The notes beneath the pieces were generated by a model. The model searched no databases and was not told the DNA's origin. It saw only the letters and a list, made by a program, of their open reading frames with translations. From positions 62,001 to 126,000 of the forward strand of contig JAXMFU010000003.1 of NCBI GenBank assembly GCA_046347625.1: 64,000 nt of DNA. Reading direction: 5' to 3'. A program made the translations under genes and the position numbers. Below are positions 42,745-51,310 of the stretch, in pieces (within the stretch, counting starts at the first letter, position 1; the number at the start of each line of letters is the position of its first letter). This DNA is from CAIMUS01 sp046347625 (GTDB lineage Bacteria; Pseudomonadota; Gammaproteobacteria; Competibacterales; Competibacteraceae).

Positions 42745-42789
42745 ACATTGCGACCCTTACCGTTTAACCTTGACTTTAACTTTAAAACC

Positions 42790-44583
42790 ATGCGTGTTGC
42801 CGATTACGTTGCCCAGAAACTTACAGAAGCCGGTGTTCGCCATATCTTTATGCTGCCCGGTGGTGCGGCAATGCATCTGAACGATGCGTTCGGGCGCCAA
42901 TCCCTGATCGAGCCGGTTGGCAACCTGCATGAACAGGCTTGTGCGATTGCCGCTGAAGCCTGCGCCCGAGTCACCGGTGGCCTGGGAGCGGCCTTGGTCA
43001 CCGCCGGTCCCGGTGGCACCAACGCGATTACCGGACTGGCCGGAGCCTGGCTGGATTCCACCCCGGTTATCTTCCTGTCGGGACAGGTCAAGCGTGCCGA
43101 CCTGAAAGGCGCCCGCGGTGTGCGGCAATATGGCGTTCAGGAAATCGATATCGTCCGCATTGTCGATTCCTTGACCAAGTATGCCGTTACCATCATTGAA
43201 CCCGAATCTATCCGCTATCACGTCGAAAAGGCGCTCTATCTTGCAACTACCGGTCGCAGAGGTCCGGTCTGGCTGGAATTCCCGCTCGATGTGCAGGGGG
43301 CGGAGGTGGAGCCGGAAAAGCTTGTCGGGTTCACTCCGGAATCCGGTACTCCTGTCGCCGGCAATCTGGCCGAGGAAACGGCCCAGGCGATCCGGCTTTT
43401 CAACGAGGCACAACGTCCGGTGCTTCTGGCCGGTCACGGCGTGCGTATGGCCGGAGCCGTGGAGACATTCCGGCAATTCGTCGAACACTGGCAGATTCCG
43501 GTCTTGACCACCTGGCTGGCTATGGATCTGCTCGAAGCCGAACATCCGCTGTTCTTCGGTCGGCCCGGCGGGATGGCGCCGCGCGGCGCCAACTTTACCG
43601 TTCAAAACGCCGATTTTCTACTGGTCATCGGCTCGCGTCTCGACCTCGGCCTGGTGGGCTATTCCTACGAGAATTTTGCCCGGGCCGCCCGCAAAGTCAT
43701 CGTCGACATCGATCCCACCGAAATTGCCAAACTGCCCATCCCTGTCGATGTGCCCATCGTCGCCGATGCCCGAGTCTTTCTCACCGAGGCTCTCAGGCAA
43801 AGCGATCGGCTGCAACCGCAAGACCGGAGTACCTGGCTCGAGCGCTGCGAAACCTGGAAAACTCGTTACCCTCTGCTGACTTCCGATCATACCGACCCGT
43901 CGCAGCCACTCAGCGCCTATTATTTCTCTCAGATTCTCAGCGAAGAGATGCGACCCGATGATGTCGTGGTCCCTGGCAGCTCCGGTTTCGCCTGTGAGAT
44001 TTTTATGCTGATGTACCAGTATAAAAAAGGCCAGCGCATGTTTCATAATCGCGGCACCGGCGCCATGGGTTTCGGCCTGCCCGCCGGCATAGGAGCCTGC
44101 CTTGGCGCGGGGCGCCGCCGTACCATCTGCGTGGACGGCGACGGCGGATTCCAGCTGAACATTCAGGAGTTGGAAACGGTGCGCCGGCTGGATCTACCGA
44201 TCAAGTTTTTCGTCATCGACAACGACGGCTTCGCTTCTATCCGCTCGTCTCAAAGCGGTTACTTCAACCAGCTCGTCTGCGCCGATCCTAGTAGTGGACT
44301 GACCTTGCCGGCTATCACCAAAGTCGCCGCCGCCTACGGATTGGCATCCTGCCGGATCGAGGGATTGACCGAATTGCGCGAGCGTATTCAACAGGTGCTC
44401 GATACGCCCGGTCCTATCGTCTGTGAAGTGGTGGTACGTCCGGATGAACCCCGCATTCCGCGGCTGGCATCCTACCGCAAGCCCGATGGCAGCATGGTCT
44501 CCAGACCGATTGAAGATCTGTTCCCCTTCCTCGACCGGAAGGAATTTCAGGAAAACATGCTAATCCCGACTTTACCAGAGTAA
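42790..44583 (+). CDS. Acetolactate-synthase-like thiamine-diphosphate enzyme, second copy
   Basis: A 597-residue protein starting MRVADYVAQKLTEAGV; I chose ATG 42790 because the 14 residues before it have no family match. Catalytic Glu48 is in GNLHEQACAIAAEACARV, the TPP motif is CVDGDGGFQLNIQELET. It is paralogous to the enzyme at 27184-28908 (same GGxxxHLxD and QELxTVRR layout) yet differs in the substrate end. Between an SDR epimerase and a methyltransferase, a role in attaching a two-carbon unit to a keto sugar, as in YerE-type enzymes, is more plausible than acetolactate synthesis. Inference only. Confidence 0.82.
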   Translation: MRVADYVAQKLTEAGVRHIFMLPGGAAMHLNDAFGRQSLIEPVGNLHEQACAIAAEACARVTGGLGAALVTAGPGGTNAITGLAGAWLDSTPVIFLSGQVKRADLKGARGVRQYGVQEIDIVRIVDSLTKYAVTIIEPESIRYHVEKALYLATTGRRGPVWLEFPLDVQGAEVEPEKLVGFTPESGTPVAGNLAEETAQAIRLFNEAQRPVLLAGHGVRMAGAVETFRQFVEHWQIPVLTTWLAMDLLEAEHPLFFGRPGGMAPRGANFTVQNADFLLVIGSRLDLGLVGYSYENFARAARKVIVDIDPTEIAKLPIPVDVPIVADARVFLTEALRQSDRLQPQDRSTWLERCETWKTRYPLLTSDHTDPSQPLSAYYFSQILSEEMRPDDVVVPGSSGFACEIFMLMYQYKKGQRMFHNRGTGAMGFGLPAGIGACLGAGRRRTICVDGDGGFQLNIQELETVRRLDLPIKFFVIDNDGFASIRSSQSGYFNQLVCADPSSGLTLPAITKVAAAYGLASCRIEGLTELRERIQQVLDTPGPIVCEVVVRPDEPRIPRLASYRKPDGSMVSRPIEDLFPFLDRKEFQENMLIPTLPE

Positions 44584-44778
44584 GCTGTGAAATAGACCGA
44601 GCAATTTAAGTCACTGGAGGTTTTTCTCAATCCGGTCCACATTTATGTAGAGAAAGTTCATGGATTTTTGATAATATCGCCAGTACCAAGCACTCGAAAA
44701 TAGTACTTTCCGGGGCAGGCGGCTCGGACAAAAAATTTTTTTAGGTTTGAGCAAACAATCATACTTGAGTAGAATCTT

Positions 44779-45981
44779 GTGAGAAAGCATCAAAATCCTA
44801 TACGCAACTGTCCTGTCTGTGGCAGTAAGGAAAAAACTCTTCTTTTCCGTCAACGCTTCGGAAGCCTGTCGCAGGGCAGCCTGTTAACTGGATACGACAT
44901 GGTTATCTGTGCTGCTTGTGGGGCTGGTTATGCCGACGATATTCCGGCACAGGAGGCTTTCGATCACTATTATGCCGAAATGTCGAAGTATGAATATACG
45001 GATCGCTCTGGAATCCAAAGCGAAACCGATTTACAGCGGTTCCGGGAAATAGCCAACTTAGTTGCCTTGCACCTGCAAGCGACCCACCATCTGCTTGATA
45101 TAGGCTGTGCTACCGGCGGATTGCTGGCCGAGTTCAAACGCCGAGGGTTCTCCAATCTGCTGGGCGTCGATCCATCACCGTGTTGCACCCAGCTTACAGA
45201 ACAGGCCTACGGCATTCCGTCCCGGTCTCTCAGTATTTCGGCTCTTGATCGACTCGGTGAACAGTTCGATGCGATTTTTCTCACCGGCGTACTGGAGCAT
45301 CTGCGGGAAGTGGATTCTTCGCTGAATAAGGTAAAAGCCTGCCTGCGTCCTGGTGGACTGATCTATTTTGAAGTACCGGACGCGACCCGCTATGACCATC
45401 ATTTCAGCGCTCCGTTCCAGTTTTTCAGTATGGAGCATGTCAATTTCTTTTCTCCCACGTCGCTGCGCAATTTATTGGCACGGCATGGCTTCTCTTGTGT
45501 TTTTACCGAAAGATTGATCCGCTATCTGAGCCCAAAAGCCATCGAGCCAGGCGTTGGCGGGCTGTTTCGTTGGGATTCGACAGAGAGAAGCGTTATCACA
45601 CCAGTGCGGGACGATGAGACCGAGCCGGCCCTGCAACGCTATATTCAGCAATCTCGCAACTTGGAGCAACGCATCCAGGAGAAAATCAGCGCATTGGCCG
45701 ATACTGGAAGGCCATTGGCGGTATGGGGTGTCGGTACCCACACCCTCCGATTGCTGGAAACCAGTCGTCTGCCGAACACGCGGATCATTGCCTTCATCGA
45801 CTCCAACGTCCATTATCAAGGCAAAACCTTGGTGGGTAAGCCGGTGGTGGCGCCGTCGGTGTTCGCGGACAGGGACACAGAAATTCTGATTTCCTCGCAC
45901 ACCGCGGAAGAGGAAATTTTTCAGTTCATCACTCAGAAGCTGCACTGGCCGAACACGGTGCATCGGCTCTACGCCGGCTAA
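44779..45981 (+). CDS. Zinc-finger methyltransferase with C-terminal C-methyltransferase-type domain
   Basis: A 400-residue protein with GTG start at 44779 (a stop lies 9 bp upstream in frame). Residues 1-60 have paired cysteines (NCPVCGS and ICAACGAGY), like the N-terminal zinc region of sugar C-methyltransferases. Residues about 85-250 are a SAM domain (HLLDIGCATGGLLAEF, then VLEHLREVD). Residues about 290-400 match the PF08484-type domain (AVWGVGTHTLRLLE, then IIAFIDSN and GKPVVAP). Related proteins C-methylate deoxysugars or act on glycans in O-antigen loci. There is no clear ribosome-binding site. Confidence 0.82.
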   Translation: MRKHQNPIRNCPVCGSKEKTLLFRQRFGSLSQGSLLTGYDMVICAACGAGYADDIPAQEAFDHYYAEMSKYEYTDRSGIQSETDLQRFREIANLVALHLQATHHLLDIGCATGGLLAEFKRRGFSNLLGVDPSPCCTQLTEQAYGIPSRSLSISALDRLGEQFDAIFLTGVLEHLREVDSSLNKVKACLRPGGLIYFEVPDATRYDHHFSAPFQFFSMEHVNFFSPTSLRNLLARHGFSCVFTERLIRYLSPKAIEPGVGGLFRWDSTERSVITPVRDDETEPALQRYIQQSRNLEQRIQEKISALADTGRPLAVWGVGTHTLRLLETSRLPNTRIIAFIDSNVHYQGKTLVGKPVVAPSVFADRDTEILISSHTAEEEIFQFITQKLHWPNTVHRLYAG

Positions 45982-46007
45982 CCGCAATAATAAGGAAAGA
46001 GTACCTC

Positions 46008-48257
46008 ATGCTCATCGACCGCCAAATCAAACAATTTACGATTTCGCCGGAGGAAAGCGTCATCAACGCGCTCCAGAAAATGTGCCAAACGGGTAGCCGA
46101 GTGATTTTCCTCACCTCCGAAGCCGGTTTACTCGAGGGCATTTTTACCGACGGCGATCTCCGCCACTGGCTCGCCCGTCAGAAAGATGCCGACTTGACCA
46201 AGCCGGTCGGCGAGGCGGCCAACCGAAAATTTGTCTCCGCGCGCGCCAATGAGCCACCCGAGCAAATCTCCAAACTGTTCGCGGATAGAATCAATTTCAT
46301 CCCTTTGCTGGATGCCCAAGGGCGGCTCGTCGCCCTGGCCCGTAAGGAAGAGATGCATGTACAGATTGGCGATTTTATTCTCGACGGCACCGGGCCGGTA
46401 TTCGTTATCGCCGAGATCGGCAACAATCACAATGGCGATATCGATCTGGCCAAAAAACTGGTAGATCACGCCATTGCCGCCGGGGCCAACTGCGCCAAGT
46501 TTCAGATGCGGCATATGACAGCGCTCTATCGCAGTACCGGGAAAATACACGCGGCTGACGAAGACCTGGGCGCACAGTACGTACTCGATCTGCTGACCCG
46601 GTTCCAACTGACCGATGCCGAGTTATTCGAGGTGTTCGACTATTGCAAGATGCAAGGCATCCTACCGCTCTGCACGCCCTGGGATTTATCCAGTCTGGCC
46701 GCTTTGGAGAAGTACGGCATAGCCGCGTACAAAGTCGCTTCCGCCGACCTCACCAATCACGAACTGCTCGAAGCCCTGGCGCACACCGGCAAACCGCTGC
46801 TGATTTCCACCGGGATGTCCGATGAAGATGAAATTATAGAGTCGGTACGCCTGCTCAAAAACCAAGGCACACCCTTCGTGTTGCTCCACTGCAATTCCAC
46901 TTATCCCGCTCCATTCCGCGACCTTAATATGAAATACCTGGAGCGGCTCAAGGAAATCAGCGGCGGGCCCGTCGGATACTCGGGACACGAACGCGGTTAC
47001 CATGCCGTGCTCGCGGCAGTGGCGCTCGGCGCGCGCGTGATCGAAAAACATCTTACCTTGAACCGAGCGATGGAGGGCAACGACCATAAGGTATCGCTGC
47101 TGCCTGACGAATTCGCGGACATGGTGCGCGCCATCCGGGAAGTCGAGCAATCCATGGGCATCGGCGGCGAACGCAAGCCGTCTCAAGGCGAAATCATCAA
47201 TCGCTCCACGCTGGCGAAGAGCCTGATTGCCACACGTTACCTGGAGCCCGGGGAAATCATTACCGAAGACGCTGTCGCCGCCCGCAGCCCGGGCCGAGGC
47301 TTGCAGCCAAACCGGCGCAAGGAACTGATCGGACGTAAAGCCAAACGCCGCCTGGAACCCGGCGATTTCTTCTTTCCCAGCGATTTACAGGACGATTCGT
47401 TAGAAGCAAGGCCCTACCGCTTTCACCGGCCCTGGGGCGTGCCGGTGCGGTACCACGACTATAAAACGATCTTCGCCAAGACCAACCCGGACTTGCTCGA
47501 GTTCCATCTGAGTTATAAGGACCTCGACCTTGATTTCCGCGGCTATGTGGATACGATCTACCCAGAGTTACAGCTCGCGGTGCATTCGCCGGAATTGTTC
47601 GCGGGGGATCACATTCTCGATCTCTGCTCCTTCGATGAAGACTATCGTCGGCGTTCTATCGCCGAACTCCAGCGGGTCATCGATCTCACTCGAGCCCTCC
47701 GCAAGCATTTCCCAAAGACCAAACGGCCCCTGATTATTACGAATGTGGGCGGTTTCTCGCTCGATCGTCCGCTCAGCCGCGAACAGGTCGAGGGGGCGGT
47801 GCAAAAACTGGCCGACAGTCTCGACCGACTGGACCGCAAGGGCATCGAGATTATCCCGCAGACCATGCCTCCGTATCCCTGGCATATCGGCGGGCAACGG
47901 TTTCACAACCTGTTTGTCGAAGCGTCCCAAATTGCCGAGCTCTGCCGGCTGCTGAACCTGCGGGTATGCTTCGATGTTTCGCACTCCAAGCTAGCTTGCA
48001 ATCAGTTGAAGCATTCCTTCAAGGAATTCGTGGACCTGGTAGGCCCGTACACGGCTCATCTGCATCTTGCCGACGCGTTGGGGGTGGATGGTGAGGGTTT
48101 ACAGATTGGGGAGGGAGACATGGATTTCACCGCCCTGGCGGAGGATTTGAATCGCACCTGCCCGCAGGCCTCTTTCATTCCTGAAATCTGGCAGGGCCAT
48201 AAAAATGAAGGTGAAGGCTTCTGGTATGCGCTGGCGCGTCTTGAGGACATTTTTTAA
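46008..48257 (+). CDS. CBS-NeuB-SAF-TIM-barrel fusion (nonulosonate-synthase-like)
   Basis: A 749-residue protein with four regions. About 1-115: two CBS motifs (ISPEESVINALQKM, IFTDGDLRHWL). About 120-380: NeuB-type PEP-condensing barrel (VFVIAEIGNNHNGDIDLAKK, LISTGMSD, GYSGHERGYHAVLAAVALGA, VIEKHLTL). About 385-460: SAF/antifreeze-like domain (SLIATRYLEPGEIITEDAVA). About 470-749: a xylose-isomerase-like TIM barrel with metal-site candidates (EIIPQTMPPYP, VCFDVSHSKLA, HLHLADA, FIPEIWQGHK). NeuB enzymes join PEP to an amino sugar to form nonulosonates. The extra barrel may perform isomerisation or a second aldol-type step. Upstream genes suggest a non-standard acceptor. Confidence 0.85.
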   Translation: MLIDRQIKQFTISPEESVINALQKMCQTGSRVIFLTSEAGLLEGIFTDGDLRHWLARQKDADLTKPVGEAANRKFVSARANEPPEQISKLFADRINFIPLLDAQGRLVALARKEEMHVQIGDFILDGTGPVFVIAEIGNNHNGDIDLAKKLVDHAIAAGANCAKFQMRHMTALYRSTGKIHAADEDLGAQYVLDLLTRFQLTDAELFEVFDYCKMQGILPLCTPWDLSSLAALEKYGIAAYKVASADLTNHELLEALAHTGKPLLISTGMSDEDEIIESVRLLKNQGTPFVLLHCNSTYPAPFRDLNMKYLERLKEISGGPVGYSGHERGYHAVLAAVALGARVIEKHLTLNRAMEGNDHKVSLLPDEFADMVRAIREVEQSMGIGGERKPSQGEIINRSTLAKSLIATRYLEPGEIITEDAVAARSPGRGLQPNRRKELIGRKAKRRLEPGDFFFPSDLQDDSLEARPYRFHRPWGVPVRYHDYKTIFAKTNPDLLEFHLSYKDLDLDFRGYVDTIYPELQLAVHSPELFAGDHILDLCSFDEDYRRRSIAELQRVIDLTRALRKHFPKTKRPLIITNVGGFSLDRPLSREQVEGAVQKLADSLDRLDRKGIEIIPQTMPPYPWHIGGQRFHNLFVEASQIAELCRLLNLRVCFDVSHSKLACNQLKHSFKEFVDLVGPYTAHLHLADALGVDGEGLQIGEGDMDFTALAEDLNRTCPQASFIPEIWQGHKNEGEGFWYALARLEDIF

Positions 48258-48397
48258 TTTTTTGGCGAAGGTTAAGGTTTTGTCCGAAGATACGAACAGG
48301 TGTGGGCACGGTCTGCTACGCAGAGGTCCGCGATCGTAGGCGCCGCCGTTGCCCGAGAAAGTGCCGGTTTTAACTAACAGAAAGTGGAGATTGAAGG

Positions 48398-49339
48398 ATG
48401 GCTTTCATCAGTATTGTGAGCGGCGCTTTCAACGAGGAAGAGAACGTCGAAGAACTGTATAACCGTATTACCCGTATCTTTCATGAGCAATTGCCGGAGT
48501 ATTCCTATGAGTTGATCGTGATCGACAACGCATCCAAGGACGCTACCGTAGCGGTGCTTAAACGTATCGCCGCCAAGGACAAACGGCTAAAGATTATTGT
48601 CAATAATCGCAACTTCGGCCATGTCCGCTCACCCTATCATGCCCTGCTTCAAGCCAAGGGTAAAGCCGTAATAACCATGGCTTCGGACTTGCAGGATCCG
48701 CCAGAAATGATCCCGGAATTTGTCCGGAAGTGGGAACAGGGATATAAGATCGTCTTAGGTCAGAAAACCAGCAGCGAGGAAGCACCCCTCTTCTTTATAG
48801 TCCGTAAGGCTTATTACAATCTTATCAACCGGCTTTCTGAAATTGAACTGGTTGAGAACGTGACCGGCTTCGGGCTTTACGATCGTTGCGTTGTCGAGGA
48901 TATCCGCCGGATCGATGACCCCTATCCTTACTTGCGGGGATTGATCTGCGATCTCGGCTACGAGCGGGCATTGATTCCATTCAAGCAGCCGGTCCGGAAG
49001 CGCGGATTTACCAAAAATAATTTCTATACGCTTTGGGATTTGGCGCTGCTCGGCATTACCAATCACTCGAAGGTTCCTTTAAGGCTGGCTATATTTTCCG
49101 GATTCTGCGTCGGCGCGTTCAGTTTTTTAGTGGCGTTTGCCTATTTGATTTACAAGCTGCTGTTCTGGCAAACTTTTCAGGTGGGTACGGCACCACTGGT
49201 AATCGGCATGTTTTTTATCGGCGCGGTTCAGCTTTTTTTCATTGGCATCCTCGGTGAATATATCGGCTCGATCCATACCCAGGTTCTGCGACGACCTCCG
49301 GTGATCGAAAAAGAGAGAATCAATTTTGACAATGAGTAA
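48398..49339 (+). CDS. GtrB/ArnC/DPM1-like membrane glycosyltransferase (GT2), second copy
   Basis: A 313-residue protein: GT-A domain (IVSGAFNEEENVEELYNR, VIDNASKDATVAVL, DLQDPPEMIPEFV) and two C-terminal membrane helices ending LGEYIGSIHTQVLRRPP. It is the closest relative in the window of the protein at 28961-29908. It probably loads a sugar onto undecaprenyl phosphate. The 140-bp gap before it follows the fusion gene on the same strand; an AGTGGAGATTG ribosome-binding stretch precedes the start. Confidence 0.9.
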   Translation: MAFISIVSGAFNEEENVEELYNRITRIFHEQLPEYSYELIVIDNASKDATVAVLKRIAAKDKRLKIIVNNRNFGHVRSPYHALLQAKGKAVITMASDLQDPPEMIPEFVRKWEQGYKIVLGQKTSSEEAPLFFIVRKAYYNLINRLSEIELVENVTGFGLYDRCVVEDIRRIDDPYPYLRGLICDLGYERALIPFKQPVRKRGFTKNNFYTLWDLALLGITNHSKVPLRLAIFSGFCVGAFSFLVAFAYLIYKLLFWQTFQVGTAPLVIGMFFIGAVQLFFIGILGEYIGSIHTQVLRRPPVIEKERINFDNE

Positions 49340-49413
49340 GCTCGCATTCACCACGGAATCGACTGAACCGTATCACCTTCGGCGTCATCGCTGAAGATGC
49401 GGCGTACCTGCTT

Positions 49414-50397
49414 CTAATGAAACAGGCGCAACATCTTCCAGCCTTCCTTGAGCAGCCTGCGACCCACATAGGGTGTGAACAGAAGGCTTGGCGACCGGAG
49501 AATTTCCCGGCCGACATTGCGGATCCACCCCGGCTTACCGATCATCTGGATCAGGACCGTCAACGTGGCGCTACTCAGCAGATTTCTCCTGGCGGCCTTG
49601 AGTTGACGTGCCCCTGCAAAGTCACCACGAGCGGTTGCGCTCGCGCAGAGATCGGCATGCACAGTCAAGGCCAATTCTTGCCATTGCCGCATTGCCGCTT
49701 GGCTGGTGGTACTGCCGGAATGCTGGGTATATTGCACCAGAGGGTGGGCGAGTCCTACGACGTGATCGCGCAGCAGCGTCGCCTGTCCCCAGTTTCCGAG
49801 GTCACATAGTGCACCATGCTGCTGCCGATAGCCACCGACCGCAATGGCATCGGCCGTGCGCACGAGAATACTGCTCAAGCGGGGACCGCGTTTGCCCCCA
49901 AACATGGCTACCAGCAGGGATACCGGCGACTCCACTTCGGGACCGGCATCCGTAGTCCAGAGCTGCGCGCCATCGGCGTCCGTAATACAGCAAGGGCACC
50001 AGACCAGGCCGATCGTTTCCGGTTTCACCCCGGCAGGTGGGTGGTAAAACGGTTCGACCAGCTTTTCGATTGCCCCCGGTAGTAGCACATCATCATCACC
50101 GAGCAACAGAAAGAATTCACCGGTGGCATGCCGCAAACAGAAATCGAGATTAGCTATCATTCCCAAGCTTGGTTGTTGTCTAAAAAATACGAGGCGTGAA
50201 TTTCTGATTTCATTGATCCGCTCGATGGTGTCATCGCTGGACGCATTGTCCGATACGATGACCTCGAGATCGGGGTAATTTTGCGCCAGGGCACTGCCTA
50301 TGGCGCGCACTGCCAACCGACTACGATTAAAAGTTGGGATGCCGATAGTCACTCGTCCTGGAACTGTTATAGTCTGTAATTTATTCACCTCAGGCAT
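49414..50397 (-). CDS. Glycosyltransferase family 2 (GT-A)
   Basis: A 327-residue protein starting MPEVNKLQTITV (an upstream in-frame start adds 19 residues unlike the family). Motifs: IGIPTFNRSRLAVRAIGSAL, VSDNASSDDTIERI, LLLGDDDVLLPGA (DXD). The tail is basic and helical, with no membrane span. It reads against the flanking cluster genes, convergent with the GT2 gene at 48.4 kb and divergent from GtrA. Confidence 0.87.
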   Translation of the reverse strand: MPEVNKLQTITVPGRVTIGIPTFNRSRLAVRAIGSALAQNYPDLEVIVSDNASSDDTIERINEIRNSRLVFFRQQPSLGMIANLDFCLRHATGEFFLLLGDDDVLLPGAIEKLVEPFYHPPAGVKPETIGLVWCPCCITDADGAQLWTTDAGPEVESPVSLLVAMFGGKRGPRLSSILVRTADAIAVGGYRQQHGALCDLGNWGQATLLRDHVVGLAHPLVQYTQHSGSTTSQAAMRQWQELALTVHADLCASATARGDFAGARQLKAARRNLLSSATLTVLIQMIGKPGWIRNVGREILRSPSLLFTPYVGRRLLKEGWKMLRLFH

Positions 50398-50536
50398 ATT
50401 AATAACCTTATTAAGTTCACCTAAAGTTAAATAGCTTAACACATAACAAAGCATGCCAGCAAAAGCAATATCTTACAACCTCACAATTTTAAGACAAACT
50501 TTCGGGCTGGATCAACTTGGGTACAGAGAACCGGCC

Positions 50537-50606
50537 GGCTAGTGGCTAGTGGCTAGTGGTTTGGGAAGAACCCTGCTAGCCACTAATCACTAAGCGCTAA
50601 TCACTT
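50537..50606. repeat. Two facing heptanucleotide arrays forming a large inverted repeat
   Basis: Three GGCTAGT units at 50537-50557 are followed, after about 21 bp, by GCCACTA-type units (GCCACTA, ATCACTA, AGCGCTA, ATCACTT) at 50579-50606. The second array is the degenerate reverse complement of the first. The 424-bp region 50398-50821 holds this element and a family E hairpin; I see no convincing gene. Confidence 0.7.
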
Positions 50607-50616
50607 TTCTTCTTGA

Positions 50617-50650
50617 AGGGGTGGCGCGGAGCGCCGGGGTGGTTCGAATT
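50617..50650. repeat. GC-rich palindrome, family E
   Basis: GGGGTGGCGCGGAGCGCCGGGGTGGTTCGAATT; the reverse complement appears at 62370-62400 downstream of era, and a shorter piece near 3405. Confidence 0.75.
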
Positions 50651-50821
50651 AGCTACTCGAAAAATGGAGAACAGTGTGGTAAATTGGTTATCATGCTTTT
50701 CGATGAAATCGATGTGGTCCGAGAGTGCCGGTATCCTGGTAGCCGCTGGTAGACGGGATACCAGCAATCCAAAGGTCCTTGTTCCACAATAAGTACGATA
50801 CAGTCTATAAAGGATGCGATA

Positions 50822-51241
50822 TTGCATACTCTGCTGAAATACAGGTATATTCAATCGATTTTCTCAATGCGCCTGGTTCGATATCTTGTAACGGGTGGAA
50901 TCAATACGCTCCTCAGCTATGCTGTCGGAGCATCCTTGTTTTATATCCTAATAGATAAGATTCATTATATAATTATTATGATTATCAGTACCATAGTTAA
51001 TGTCACCATTTCCTATTTCAACTATAAATTCATTGTATTCAAAACTAAAGGTAATTACATTCGCGAATACTTACGCTTCTATATCGTGTATTCGGTACCG
51101 ATCGGTTTCGGTTTTATTGCCTTTCCGATTTGCTATCAAGCACTCGATATGAACCCTTATTTGGCCCAAGCATTAATCATGGCCGTGACCGTTATTGCCA
51201 GTTATATAGGCCATAAGAAAATTTCATTTCGACAACCCTGA
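50822..51241 (+). CDS. GtrA-family membrane protein, second copy
   Basis: A 139-residue protein (TTG start at 50822 preceded by AAGGATG; ATG 50867, MRLVRYLVTGG, is the alternative and matches the usual N-terminus). Four helices: VRYLVTGGINTLLSYAVGASLF, then IIIMIISTIVNVTISYFNYKFIVF, YIVYSVPIGFGFIAFPICYQ and IMAVTVIASYIGHKKISF. Likely flips undecaprenyl-phosphate-linked sugar made by the GtrB-type enzyme at 48.4 kb. AT-rich compared with its housekeeping neighbours. Confidence 0.85.
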   Translation: MHTLLKYRYIQSIFSMRLVRYLVTGGINTLLSYAVGASLFYILIDKIHYIIIMIISTIVNVTISYFNYKFIVFKTKGNYIREYLRFYIVYSVPIGFGFIAFPICYQALDMNPYLAQALIMAVTVIASYIGHKKISFRQP

Positions 51242-51310
51242 AAACAGCATCGACCACCACCGAGTCAGCCACTTCGGGCAAACGCTCGGCACCCTCAAAT
51301 TGGAACACCA

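Noticed and set aside
44747..44775. TTGAGC-N17-TAGAAT, a good-looking promoter just before the methyltransferase at 44779
   Set aside because: The -10 hexamer ends only 3 bp before the GTG start, so transcription would begin after the start codon. No in-frame alternative start is near. Probably chance.
50597..50854. 85-codon minus-strand ORF opposite the gtrA upstream region
   Set aside because: Much of it is made of the family E palindrome and heptamer-flanking sequence, no domain is recognisable, and it runs antisense into a gtrA start.
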